Assembly (NCBI GenBank): GCA_013360445.1
Contig: JABWBP010000068.1
Span: forward strand, 1 to 36,433
DNA length: 36,433 bases
DNA from: Calditrichaceae bacterium
GTDB lineage: Bacteria > Calditrichota > Calditrichia > RBG-13-44-9 > J075
Direction of reading: 5' to 3'
Of the stretch, positions 1 to 7,961 are shown one piece after another (positions within the stretch are counted from its first letter, which is position 1; each line of letters starts with the position of its first letter). A program made the translations under genes and the position numbers. Under the pieces are notes generated by a model, which was not told the DNA's origin, ran no database searches, and was given only the letters and a program-made list of their open reading frames with translations.

Positions 1-39
1 TGTCTCTGCATAGGCTTACTCGATCTTTTGTTCTGGGCA

Positions 40-88
40 GGTGTTTTCACAATATCTGAAAAACGATAGTGTGAAAACACCTTTTTTT
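40..88 (+). terminator. Rho-independent terminator of an upstream gene
   Basis: A perfect 12-bp inverted repeat (40-51, GGTGTTTTCACA, with 70-81) encloses an 18-nt loop and is followed by seven T (82-88). This is the classical intrinsic terminator layout for a plus-strand transcript entering from the left edge. No coding sequence can be recognised in bases 1-39. A TATAAAAT box at 141-148 could serve the next gene, but no matching -35 element is clear. Confidence 0.8.
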
Positions 89-192
89 AAATCTAATGGC
101 TCTCTGCGGTTAAAAAAAGCTAAAATTAACCCTTAATGAGTATAAAATCGGGTATCTTGAGAGGATTCGTATGGTTTTTTTGAGGGCGGGCA

Positions 193-663
193 ATGTCAAA
201 AGTGCAGATCCATAGCCCCTCGCCGGATTTCGCTTTGGAAGATTTCCGGGGACGGGCAGTGCAGCTTTCTGATTTCTTTAGTAAGAAGAACGTGGTACTG
301 GTCTTCAACCGGGGCTTTTCCTGACCGTTTTGCCGGGAGCACATGGCGCAGTTGCGCCGGGACTATCAACAGTTCGTGAAACAGGATGCGGAAGTACTGG
401 TGATCGGGCCGGAAGACCGGCAGGCCTTTGAGCAATACTGGATCGAGAAAAAATTGCCCTTCATCGGTTTGCCGGACCCCCGGTACCGGGTTTTGAAACT
501 GTACGGCCAGGAGGTCAGCCTGTTCAAATTGGGACGGATGCCGGCCCAGGCCATTATCGACCGGCAAGGGATAGTGCGCTATGCCCATTACGGCAACTCC
601 ATGGCGGATATTCCTTCCAATCAAGAGTTACTGGCCCTGCTGAAGGAAATCAATGATAAGTAG
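193..663 (+). CDS. Peroxiredoxin-like (AhpC/TSA) selenoprotein, in-frame UGA = Sec44
   Basis: The thioredoxin-fold peroxiredoxin-like family has the active site RGxxCPxC. Reading from ATG 193, preceded by GAGGGCGG, gives one 156-residue protein if the TGA at 322-324 (codon 44) is read through. The site then reads RGFS-U-PFC-REHMAQL, so the UGA replaces exactly the first Cys of the CxxC, and Cys47 is kept as resolving residue. Both halves are family-like: the N-terminal part ends in SKKNVVLVFNRG and the C-terminal part has the expected DPRYRVLKLYG and IIDRQGIVRYAHYG segments. A hairpin fitting the bacterial SECIS model follows the UGA. Seen: the frame, the residue position and the hairpin. Inferred: Sec insertion, since selA/selB/selC are not in the window. 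A pseudogene caused by a single C-to-A change is possible but would be a striking coincidence. A gene caller would report only 343-663. Confidence 0.85.
325..360 (+). promoter_or_regulatory. Candidate bacterial SECIS element
   Basis: Immediately 3' of the UGA (322-324) is a stem GGCGC (345-349) / GCGCC (354-358) with loop AGTT (350-353). The apical loop begins 25 nt after the UGA and has a G at its second position. Both features match the accepted bacterial SECIS model, where the loop lies about 16-37 nt from the UGA and has a G among the first two loop bases. It lies inside the coding sequence, as bacterial SECIS elements do. Confidence 0.65.
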
Positions 664-670
664 TGTAGTC

Positions 671-755
671 TTCGAGTGTTTCGGTGTTATGGTGTTTTAG
701 TAACGCAGGGGGAAGCGCGGCAATACGAAAACACTAAAACACCTGAATACTCAAA
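671..755. repeat. Inverted array of GTGTTNNN octamers
   Basis: The left arm 671-702 reads as octamers GTGTTTCG, GTGTTATG, GTGTTTTA. The right arm 724-755 is its imperfect reverse complement (25 of 32 positions by hand alignment). The spacer is 21 nt. It sits between the peroxiredoxin gene and the HMG-CoA reductase, ending 41 nt before the latter's ATG. The same word family recurs at 9956-10069 and 12331-12605. Confidence 0.8.
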
Positions 756-795
756 TATTCACTTCAACCCAAACCTATTCTTAGAAGGAGTTTTC

Positions 796-2337
796 ATGCA
801 CATACCCAGCCTGCTGCTCAAACAGCTTTACACATTCGGAAGTTTGCACAATACCGATAGAGGCGTCAAATTTTCGGTCAAGAACCGGCTCAGCGACGCC
901 ACCCTCTCCGCCATCCGCGGGATCAAATTCGATGGCAAGGACGTGCCGGGCAAAACGGTTACGCTGGATTTCGGAAACGGCCAGGAAATGACCCTGGAAG
1001 AAATATCTTCCGGCAAGGGACTGGCTTTTCCGCTCCGCAAAGCGATCGATATTTTTTCCATGATCGATCCCCTGCCGCCGGGGAAGCACCAGATCGAGGT
1101 GGAATTCGAGACCAAACCCTTCGGAAAGTTGAAACTGAAGGTGGAAGACGCCATCAGCGAGGAAGAGGAGCACCTGGTGCGCATTCCTCGCAATCCGGAC
1201 GATGATTACGCTCCCGAAATCATCACCGAACGGCAAAAATTCGTGGAGAAATTTACCGGGCAGAAACTGAACCATCTTACCAAATACTCTTTCGACCCCC
1301 ATATTACCCGGGGGAACTGCGAGCATTTTACCGGGGTGGCGCAAATTCCGCTCGGTTTTGCCGGGCCCCTGCTCATTCACGGCGAGCATGCCCGGGGGGA
1401 ATTTTTGCTCCCCATGGCCACCGCGGAGGGCACCCTGGTGGCTTCTTACAACCGCGGGATGAAATTGCTGAACCTTTCCGGGGGAGTGAAATGCAGCGTG
1501 GTGGGCGACGCCATGCAGCGCGCCCCGGTGTTTGTATTCGAAGATGCCCGCCAGGCCCGGGATTTTGTGAAATGGGTGCAGGAGAACTTTAAGAAGATCA
1601 AAGAAGAGGCGGAAGCCACCTCCACGGTAGCGAAATTAGATAACATCGACCCCTACCTGGCCAGCAAATTCGCCTACCTGCGCTTCAACTTTACCACCGG
1701 GGACGCCGCGGGACAGAATATGGTGGGGCGGGCCACCTTTGCGGCGTGCAGTTGGATTTTGGATCACTACAAGGGCGTCGCCCGCTTCTACCTGGAATCC
1801 AACTTTGCCACCGATAAAAAGGCTTCCCAGATCAACATTATGCGCACCCGCGGCAAGCGCGTCACCGCCGAAGCGGTAATCAAACGCGACGTGCTGATCC
1901 AGCAAATGCGGGTGGAGCCGGAAAGCCTGGCTTACCACGCCAACGTCGCCAACGTAGGCTCGATCCTCTCCGGCGCGAATAACAACGGGCTGCACTCCGC
2001 CAACGCCATCACCGCCATCTTCATCGCCACCGGGCAGGACGTGGCCAACGTGGCGGAATCCTCCGCGGGCATTATCTACACCGAACTGACCCCGGAGAAG
2101 GATTTGTATATTTCCATCACCATACCTTCGCTGATCGTGGCGACCTACGGAGGGGGAACCGGCCTGGCGACCCAACAGGAGTGTTTGGGACTGTTGGGTT
2201 GTACCGGGAAGGGGAAGGTAAATAAATTCGCCGAGATCGTGGCCGGGGCGGTGCTGGCCGGGGAGCTTTCCTTAGCGTCGGCGATTTCTTCGCTGGATTG
2301 GGTCTCCAGCCACGAGCAGTACGGGCGGAACCGGTAG
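796..2337 (+). CDS. hmgA: Hydroxymethylglutaryl-CoA reductase, class I, with extra N-terminal domain
   Basis: This enzyme reduces HMG-CoA to mevalonate with NADPH, the committed step of the mevalonate pathway. The start at 796 is set by AGAAGGAG ending 5 nt upstream; the frame is open further 5' but that stretch is repeat. The product is 513 residues. Signature blocks are PMATAEGTLVAS (206-217), TGDAAGQNM (301-309), TDKKASQ (339-345), IFIATGQDVANVAESS (408-423) and GGGTGLATQ (452-460). The four catalytic residues of class I enzymes all appear present: Glu211, Lys341, Asp415 and His506 in the C-terminal SSHEQYGRNR. There is no membrane anchor. Residues 1 to about 125 form an additional soluble domain that I cannot assign. 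The mevalonate route suggests archaeal-type or acquired isoprenoid synthesis; no other mevalonate gene is in the window. It stands alone between repeat elements. Confidence 0.95.
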   Translation: MHIPSLLLKQLYTFGSLHNTDRGVKFSVKNRLSDATLSAIRGIKFDGKDVPGKTVTLDFGNGQEMTLEEISSGKGLAFPLRKAIDIFSMIDPLPPGKHQIEVEFETKPFGKLKLKVEDAISEEEEHLVRIPRNPDDDYAPEIITERQKFVEKFTGQKLNHLTKYSFDPHITRGNCEHFTGVAQIPLGFAGPLLIHGEHARGEFLLPMATAEGTLVASYNRGMKLLNLSGGVKCSVVGDAMQRAPVFVFEDARQARDFVKWVQENFKKIKEEAEATSTVAKLDNIDPYLASKFAYLRFNFTTGDAAGQNMVGRATFAACSWILDHYKGVARFYLESNFATDKKASQINIMRTRGKRVTAEAVIKRDVLIQQMRVEPESLAYHANVANVGSILSGANNNGLHSANAITAIFIATGQDVANVAESSAGIIYTELTPEKDLYISITIPSLIVATYGGGTGLATQQECLGLLGCTGKGKVNKFAEIVAGAVLAGELSLASAISSLDWVSSHEQYGRNR

Positions 2338-2347
2338 CGGGGAAGGA

Positions 2348-2479
2348 GTGCAAAACTTCAGTTTTGCAGTTCTGCAACATACTATCCGGGCCGCCTCTTG
2401 CGGATTCTTTTAAATCGCTTCGCGCCTCTGCCCCTGCTCTTGCCTTTCGTTTTAGGAATGCAAAACTGAAGTTTTGCAC
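2348..2479. repeat. 132-bp double-hairpin element with 21-bp perfect terminal inverted repeats
   Basis: Bases 2348-2368 and 2459-2479 are perfect reverse complements. Each copy is itself a near-palindrome (GCAAAACTTCAGTTTTGC, arms of 8 with a 2-nt centre), so either end can fold alone. The 90-bp middle is unlike the arms. It fills the gap between the convergent HMG-CoA reductase and SDR genes, so it could act as a two-way terminator, although neither side has a T run. Alternatively it is a REP-doublet or MITE-type element. No target duplication is visible. Confidence 0.75.
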
Positions 2480-2489
2480 CTGCTCGTAC

Positions 2490-3302
2490 CTACGCCGGTC
2501 GCCCGGTGAATTCATCCATGCTGCGGTTGATTCCAAAAAGTTCGATGAGGGCGTCGAACATAAAGGTGGGCAGAATCCGGCAGGGATAGGACGCCAGTAC
2601 GAACCAGGGCAGCACCAGGCGCTGGCGGTTGCGCTGAACCGCTTTGATGATGCGGTTGACGACGTACTCCGGTTTCATGATCGGCAGCAGCCAGGGAATG
2701 CGGGTTTTGACCCCGGCAAACATGCCGGTGTCGATGTAATAGGGGCAAACCAGGGTGGTGCGGATATTTGATTTTTGGCGGCGCAGCTCCAGCCGCAAAG
2801 AGTCGGTAAATCCCACCGCGGCGTGTTTGCTGGCGCTGTAATCCACCAGGCGGGCGGGGCCGACGATTCCCGCGGCAGACGAAATGGTCACGATGTGCCC
2901 GCTGTTGCGCCTTATCATGCCCGGCAGGAAGGCGCGGGTGGTCCAGAAATGCGCCAGAACGTTGACCTGGAAGGTTCGCAGAATTTCCTCATCGCTTGCT
3001 TCGGTAATGAATTTTCCGCTGACCACCCCGGCGTTATTAATGAGCACGTCGATGTGGCCGGCTTGTTGAAGCGCTTTCTCAGCCGCAGCATAAATCGCCG
3101 CGTGGTCTGCCAGGTTGCACACATCGACAAATGCCTTGCTTCCCCGGCGCTGTAACTCCCCTTGCAATGAATCCAGCCCCGGCCGTTCAATATCCCACAA
3201 AAAGAGGTTCCCGCCCAATTCGGCAATTCTCTCGGCCATCAACCGCCCGAGACCCCTCGCCGCCCCGGTGATCAGCACGTTCTTTTCTTTAAAATCCGTC
3301 AT
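2490..3302 (-). CDS. Short-chain dehydrogenase/reductase, SDR16C-like (retinol/17-beta-HSD type)
   Basis: This is a classical SDR oxidoreductase of about 270 residues that uses NAD(P)H on an alcohol or ketone. Visible motifs are TGAARGLG (12-19, cofactor loop), NNAG (89-92), the SSAAG serine (141-142) and YSASK (Tyr155, Lys159). The C-terminal FGINRSMDEFTGRPA strongly resembles the tail of SDR16C proteins (HSD17B11/RDH10 relatives), which act on lipophilic alcohols; the substrate here is inferred only. The start at 3302 follows AAGGAA at good spacing. A longer frame to 3371 merely translates the GGTTGGAT repeat array and is rejected. It lies downstream of an acyl-reductase-like gene on the same strand, with a repeat array between. 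Confidence 0.9.
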   Translation of the reverse strand: MTDFKEKNVLITGAARGLGRLMAERIAELGGNLFLWDIERPGLDSLQGELQRRGSKAFVDVCNLADHAAIYAAAEKALQQAGHIDVLINNAGVVSGKFITEASDEEILRTFQVNVLAHFWTTRAFLPGMIRRNSGHIVTISSAAGIVGPARLVDYSASKHAAVGFTDSLRLELRRQKSNIRTTLVCPYYIDTGMFAGVKTRIPWLLPIMKPEYVVNRIIKAVQRNRQRLVLPWFVLASYPCRILPTFMFDALIELFGINRSMDEFTGRPA

Positions 3303-3327
3303 CTGCGATTCCTTGAGTTTTACGCGG

Positions 3328-3494
3328 GTTAGATGGTTAAATGGTTGGAGCTTGTGCCGGGAATGCGGCACAGCCGGATGGTTGGATGGTTGGATGGTTT
3401 AATAAATACATAGTTGGTGAATTCGTATCCCGAATCCCAACCATTTAACCATTTAACCATCCAACCATCCAACCATTCAACCATCCAACCATCC
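3328..3494. repeat. Inverted array of GGTTGGAT-type octamers, with an inserted small hairpin
   Basis: The left arm (3328-3400) repeats GGTTGGAT-like octamers. The right arm (3436-3494) repeats the complement (AACCATCC, AACCATTT). The left arm is interrupted by TGTGCCG-GGAATG-CGGCACA (3353-3372), a perfect 7-bp hairpin. The flanking GGA occurs on both sides of that interruption, as if the hairpin had been inserted. It separates the start of the SDR gene from the stop of the acyl-reductase-like gene. Confidence 0.8.
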
Positions 3495-3497
3495 CCG

Positions 3498-5681
3498 CTA
3501 TTTCCGTTTCCGCAGCAACAGGTAGGCCGCTGCGCCGATGATCGCCGCTCCTGCGAGCACTTTGGGAACAGAAAGACCGCCTTTCGCCTGCACCCCCTTG
3601 GCCATTTTGGGCATTCGCGCTAAGCGGGCGGCGGCGGCGGTCTGTAACTGCGCAAACAGTTCCGGGTTCACCCGCAGCTTTTCCGCCAGCTCCCGTTTTT
3701 CCGCGAACATCTCTTCAGTGATGATTTCTCCGAAGCTTCGCAGTGCGGCAATTTTGAACTGGTGCTTCTTGAACAGGCGGTAAATTTCTTTTACCCGCTC
3801 CATGGTGATATTGCGCCCCAGGGTATAATCCTCGAATCGCCCCTCCATGGCCAGCAGGGCGGTTTCCGCCAGGCAGGCGTAAGCCACTTTGGGGGGCAGG
3901 CCGATGTCGTACCCAAAATCGATCTCCCCGGGGATGAGCACCTCCCCGCTTTCGATCACCAGCACGTCCGGGCGCAGGGCCGCCTCCGCTTTGTTGATGT
4001 CCGGCGGGCGGGCCACGTCGCAGATTACCGCGCCGGGCTTGCATTTGGAGATGTCGATCACTCGCTGCCCGAAGGCCGAGGTAGTGGTCACGATGAGGTC
4101 GCAGCCGCCTAAGTAATCGTCGGCGCGGGTGGAAATGGCCACGGTGCAGTTGGGAGTTTCGTTCCGGATGGCGCGTTTGAGGTCGATCAGCCGCTCCGGC
4201 TCGATGGACACTAACACCACGTCGTGAATGGCCTGCGCCAGCAGCCGGGAGCAGACCGAGCCGATGGAGCCGGTCGCCCCGACTACCATCACCCTGCCCC
4301 GGGTCAGATCTTTAGCGCCCATTTTGATTACCGCCTGCTTGGCCGCTTCTAAAGTGGCGGCCACGGTGAGGCTGTTTCCGCTGGTGATGGCGATGTCGTT
4401 TTCGTGCGCCACGGTGACTCCGGCGTCTCCTACCACGCTGGTAAACGCGCCCAGTCCCATGATGCGCGCCCCTTTCCGCTCCGCCAGGCGGGCGGCGGCG
4501 TTCAAACGGTTGTAGGTGAAACGCTCCCCGTGCTGCATCATTTGCCGGGGAGTGGCGCCGAGGGTGATGAGATGCCCTTCGATGCGCTGCCCGGTAGCGG
4601 GCGATTGCCCCCCGGTAATGCGGGAAAGATACATGGGCGGCAGGTAGGCGGCCACTGCTTCCACTATTTCATCCGGCAGGTAGCGGGTCCAGCGGAAGGA
4701 GGGGCTTTGGTGGATGAAATTCACGTTCAGGGGGTGGATGATGAAGGCAAATTTGTTTACCCCTGCTTCGCCCGGCTGCAAGTAGCGGATGGTTGGAGAC
4801 CATTCCAGATCGGCTAACAAATCCAGGTAGGTATCCTCGCTGAGCGGGGCGGATTTGCGGGGCCGCAGCGCCACCAGCGCCGCTTCGATGGCCGCGGCCG
4901 ACCAGCTTCCCGCTCCGCCGGCGCCATTCAGCGAGGGCATCAGGGCGATAACGATGGCGGCGCCCCGGCGGCGCAGGTCCTCGAGGTCTTCCTCCGCGGC
5001 GTGCTCCACCACCACGGTTTTGTGGCGCAGTTTTTCCGGGGCATAGAGGCGGATGGCCGCGACGTCCCCCGCCAAAATATCCGCCCACTTGAACAGGTCG
5101 TCGCTGTGGTTGGTGCGCGGGTCGCCCGGTTGGGGAGCGATGCGCCGGAAAGGGGCGTCTTTGATGCGCTCCAGGGTGAGCTTGGCGGCGCGGTCGAGGG
5201 TGATGTTGCTGCCGATTCCCGGCAGCCCGGGCAATCCGAAATAGAGGATGGGGTCCGCGTAGCGGATGGCGGAACCGCGCCGCTCCAGGGCCTGGGCCAG
5301 CCCGGTGTGGTTCAGGCCGGGAACCATCAGCACCCGTTTCTGGCTGAAAATGCCCGGCTGGGCGCGGTCGGCTAAAATAACTCCCCAGCGTTCCAGCCCG
5401 GCGCGGATTTCCTTGCCGTCCACCACCGGGGTCTTTTTGGCCGCGCCCGGCAGGGCGGCCCCGATGAGGTGGGGGCGTTTTTCATGGCCTAATTCCAGCC
5501 AGGCGGGCAGGCCCTCCAGGGCGATGGCGTCAACCTTGCCGTCGTATCGGGCGATCAATTCCCGGCAGCTTTCCACCTCACCATTGCAGCCGATGCGCCG
5601 GATTTCGATCTCCTGCCCCAGGAAGGAAACCGTTTCGCGATGCTTTTTCTTGTTGATATGAATGACCAGCACTTTTTTCAT
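3498..5681 (-). CDS. Large protein with acyl-ACP-reductase-like C-terminal half and a membrane tail
   Basis: Residues about 380-640 of 727 resemble cyanobacterial long-chain acyl-ACP reductase (AAR) and related predicted amino-acid dehydrogenases (COG5322 type). Matching segments are [13 protein letters not shown], the Rossmann loop GATGSIG (about 468-474), [31 protein letters not shown] and YTLGRNIT. The Cys in ACLAE (about residue 603) aligns with the acyl-thioester Cys of AAR. The first about 330 residues are unassigned and have no counterpart in the roughly 340-residue cyanobacterial enzymes. The C-terminus has one hydrophobic segment, [16 protein letters not shown], ending in RKRK, so the protein is probably membrane-anchored. 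The start at 5681 is chosen for GAGAGAGG six nt upstream; a longer frame to 5744 lacks such a site. Neighbouring SDR, GMC and HMG-CoA genes are compatible with lipid or aldehyde chemistry, but the substrate is unknown. Confidence 0.8.
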   Translation of the reverse strand: MKKVLVIHINKKKHRETVSFLGQEIEIRRIGCNGEVESCRELIARYDGKVDAIALEGLPAWLELGHEKRPHLIGAALPGAAKKTPVVDGKEIRAGLERWGVILADRAQPGIFSQKRVLMVPGLNHTGLAQALERRGSAIRYADPILYFGLPGLPGIGSNITLDRAAKLTLERIKDAPFRRIAPQPGDPRTNHSDDLFKWADILAGDVAAIRLYAPEKLRHKTVVVEHAAEEDLEDLRRRGAAIVIALMPSLNGAGGAGSWSAAAIEAALVALRPRKSAPLSEDTYLDLLADLEWSPTIRYLQPGEAGVNKFAFIIHPLNVNFIHQSPSFRWTRYLPDEIVEAVAAYLPPMYLSRITGGQSPATGQRIEGHLITLGATPRQMMQHGERFTYNRLNAAARLAERKGARIMGLGAFTSVVGDAGVTVAHENDIAITSGNSLTVAATLEAAKQAVIKMGAKDLTRGRVMVVGATGSIGSVCSRLLAQAIHDVVLVSIEPERLIDLKRAIRNETPNCTVAISTRADDYLGGCDLIVTTTSAFGQRVIDISKCKPGAVICDVARPPDINKAEAALRPDVLVIESGEVLIPGEIDFGYDIGLPPKVAYACLAETALLAMEGRFEDYTLGRNITMERVKEIYRLFKKHQFKIAALRSFGEIITEEMFAEKRELAEKLRVNPELFAQLQTAAAARLARMPKMAKGVQAKGGLSVPKVLAGAAIIGAAAYLLLRKRK

Positions 5682-5793
5682 GGCGCGCCTCTCTCGCATT
5701 TGTTTGAGTATAACCAACCGAATCCTCAAAAAGAATGAGCGCAATCAGCGCGGAACATGATTTTTGTCAGGTTTTTGAGAGAGGGTTGACGGC

Positions 5794-5818
5794 GGAGAAT
5801 CACCAATGGAGATTCTCC
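5794..5818. other. 8-bp hairpin in the 5682-5906 spacer
   Basis: GGAGAATC (5794-5801) pairs with GATTCTCC (5811-5818) over a 9-nt loop. It lies downstream of the minus-strand gene at 5907-7523, but no T tract follows on that strand, so terminator function is only a guess. Nothing else is recognised in this 225-bp spacer. Confidence 0.3.
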
Positions 5819-5906
5819 GGACATGCATTAACGCCCCCGGTCATCGGTCTGCCGGTGTAAAGTCGCGGGAGGTGGAGAAGAAATCTTTGCAGGGCGGTAG
5901 TAATCT

Positions 5907-7523
5907 TTATTCCACAGGGGTACCAAAGGCTTTTAATTCTTCGATTAACTCCGCCTTTGAAACATTCACCTTGGAAAAGATGGAGTAAATTGTTCGTAGC
6001 TCCCTATCATCCAATAAATTTTTAAGATGCTGTTTTGTGCTCTCCAATGCTGGTTTGTTCAAAAATTTTTCGCATACCAGTTTGGCGGTATATGCTAATA
6101 TTTTCTGCCGGGTTTCTTCTTTTTCATAAGGCTTGCTATCTTCAATTAAATCATAAGTTCTTGAAAAGTAATGCGCCGTGGATTCCAATCCCAAATTTCG
6201 ACCCGTATTTTCAAAGACAGCGGATAATTGTCCCAGGGTTAGGAAAGTGTAAAAATGGCGATTTTCACTCTCCTTCAACCACTTAATGGCTTCCAGGATA
6301 GTCTCCTCATCTAACTGCCGGATGCTCTCATAAAAGGTGGGTAAAAACTTACGCCCCCGGCCTAATATCTTGCAATAAACCATGCCTAAGTAAGCATAGG
6401 AATGTAGAAGTTCCTGGGTGTCGCTAAGAAATCCTCTTTCCTTCAATTTGCCATTTAATTCTAACGCAATTTTTTTGTATTCATCGAATGCTTCGGGATT
6501 TTGCATCTTAAATTTAATTTCTGCCTTCAGCAGCATACTTTTATAATCGAAACCATGAAGCTGAGGATCCTTTGCGATGGCCAGAGCCACGGACTTCTCG
6601 GCTTCGAGCAAATTTCCCTGGATGTTATACTCGATCAACCCTCGATAGTAGTAGCAAAGGCTAAGCTGCTTCAACTGGTTATCATCCAAAAAGGTATGTT
6701 TCTCTTTTCCTTGGATCAAGGTATCGAATTCCTCCCTGGCAGCATTGTAATTCCCAATGATATACTCATACACAGCTTTGAGAAAATAGCAATTGGAACT
6801 GAGCACCAGATCAAAGGTGGGAAGTTGGAACCGGGTATTGTCGATCCGGTTGGAGATATCCATGAGGCGAGTGAAATGAAAACCCTGGGAAACGGTGTTT
6901 CGATTGAATTGATTGATCAGGAGGTCTGCCCTGGTATTTAAAAAAGAAACCGTGTCGGTCAATTGTCTCTTGGTTTGTTCCTGTCGGTGTAACTGCGCTT
7001 GTTGTTGTTTCTGCAATTCTTTTTGTACCTCGACGACAAATTGCTGGCTTGCCGTTACTAATTCCAGCAGACCCTTTGCTAACATCCACCCTTCTTCCTC
7101 GCGCTTTTCGGATCTGTACTGGCGATATATGAAGTATCCTGATACTAAGAGGAAGAACACCCCAATCAAGGTAAATGTGAAGGTGAAATAATCGATCATC
7201 GCCTGGGTAGCGGTAAGAGTCACCTCCTGCTGGTTGGCGACAAAATCCAACTTCTCTGCTAATTGCTGTACTGATAAATCCGGGGTTTTGCCTGTTTCGA
7301 TCTCTTTTAGCTTGTGATTCAACGCAGCGGCTTCTCTTTCCAATTGGACAATCTGCTTTTGAATAAAAAAATGGTAAATAATAATCGCAGAAATTACGGT
7401 TATGGCCATAACCAGAGCAATCAGCACGCTTTTGACAGCATTTTCAGATTTTGGCGGCTGGTCATGCACATCCTGCTTACCAGATTTATCTGTTACATGG
7501 ATTTTTGTCGATTTTTCGTTCAT
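5907..7523 (-). CDS. Two-TM protein with coiled coil and TPR-like C-terminal region, function unknown
   Basis: I do not recognise the family. The 538-residue protein has a hydrophilic N-terminus, a first TM helix at about 31-54 (SVLIALVMAITVISAIIIYHFF) and a coiled-coil-like stretch to about 100. A second TM follows at about 112-136 (FTFTFTLIGVFFLLVSGYFIY), then a basic and Gln-rich helix (KELQKQQQAQLHRQEQTKRQ). From about 220 to 500 it is a long helical region whose repeating A/Y/G pattern (YYRGLIEYNIQGNLLEAEKSVALAIAKDP) looks like TPR or SEL1 repeats. The topology suggests a short periplasmic coiled coil and a large cytoplasmic helical scaffold. The start at 7523 follows GGAGG at ideal spacing. 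The gene is visibly AT-richer than its neighbours, suggesting different ancestry. Confidence 0.75.
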   Translation of the reverse strand: MNEKSTKIHVTDKSGKQDVHDQPPKSENAVKSVLIALVMAITVISAIIIYHFFIQKQIVQLEREAAALNHKLKEIETGKTPDLSVQQLAEKLDFVANQQEVTLTATQAMIDYFTFTFTLIGVFFLLVSGYFIYRQYRSEKREEEGWMLAKGLLELVTASQQFVVEVQKELQKQQQAQLHRQEQTKRQLTDTVSFLNTRADLLINQFNRNTVSQGFHFTRLMDISNRIDNTRFQLPTFDLVLSSNCYFLKAVYEYIIGNYNAAREEFDTLIQGKEKHTFLDDNQLKQLSLCYYYRGLIEYNIQGNLLEAEKSVALAIAKDPQLHGFDYKSMLLKAEIKFKMQNPEAFDEYKKIALELNGKLKERGFLSDTQELLHSYAYLGMVYCKILGRGRKFLPTFYESIRQLDEETILEAIKWLKESENRHFYTFLTLGQLSAVFENTGRNLGLESTAHYFSRTYDLIEDSKPYEKEETRQKILAYTAKLVCEKFLNKPALESTKQHLKNLLDDRELRTIYSIFSKVNVSKAELIEELKAFGTPVE

Positions 7524-7831
7524 AATCAACCTCCATTTCAAACAAGATAACCGAAAGATAGTTTTTGCTTTGGTTGCCTGTCTAAAACCTGCTCTTATTA
7601 TCTACGATCTTTGCTGGCAATAAATTTGAAAAGTGTTGATAAGATAATAAGCAAAAAGAATTTCCACAATCAGGGAAATTTATAATCTTTAAATCAATAC
7701 AGGTTTGTTTTGCACCCTGAGCGGATTTCCGCCGCGGCTCAAAAATCCTGTTTCCCATTCCCCAAAACCCTTGTATATTAAGCCGGGGTTAGCGAAATTA
7801 ATCCCAAGTGAAGATGCTCGAGAAACACCGT
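7524..7831. other. Divergent intergenic region, no gene seen
   Basis: This is the first part of a 438-bp spacer between two divergent genes and must contain promoters for both. I found no convincing -35/-10 pair; a TATATT at about 7773 is an isolated possible -10. It is AT-rich at its left end, like the adjoining minus-strand gene. No ORF with a ribosome site is apparent. Confidence 0.4.
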
Positions 7832-7920
7832 TTGGAATGTTGGATGGCTAAATGGCTAAATGGTTGGATAGCCTGATTCTCCAACCACGTAACCATCAAT
7901 CCATTCATCCAATACTCCAA
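7832..7920. repeat. Inverted array of GGTTGGAT-type octamers
   Basis: The left arm (7832-7870) has words such as TTGGATGG, CTAAATGG, TTGGATAG. The right arm (7881-7920) carries the complementary CCAACCA/ATCCATTC words. Agreement is looser than at 3328-3494, but the same 8-nt period and vocabulary are visible. It ends 41 nt before the GMC oxidoreductase ATG. Confidence 0.7.
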
Positions 7921-7961
7921 TGTTCAGTACCCCGGTAAAGGTATGCAAATGGAGGCCGGTT

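Noticed and set aside
343-663. A separate 106-codon gene starting at ATG 343
   Set aside because: It is the 3' part of the peroxiredoxin-like gene; the same frame continues upstream through UGA 322-324 to ATG 193 with a ribosome site and family-like sequence.
781-1389. A 202-codon minus-strand frame
   Set aside because: Antisense to the HMG-CoA reductase gene, whose catalytic motifs are complete.
3328-3494. CRISPR array
   Set aside because: The repeated units are 8 nt with no unique spacers of constant length, they invert midway, and no cas gene is present.
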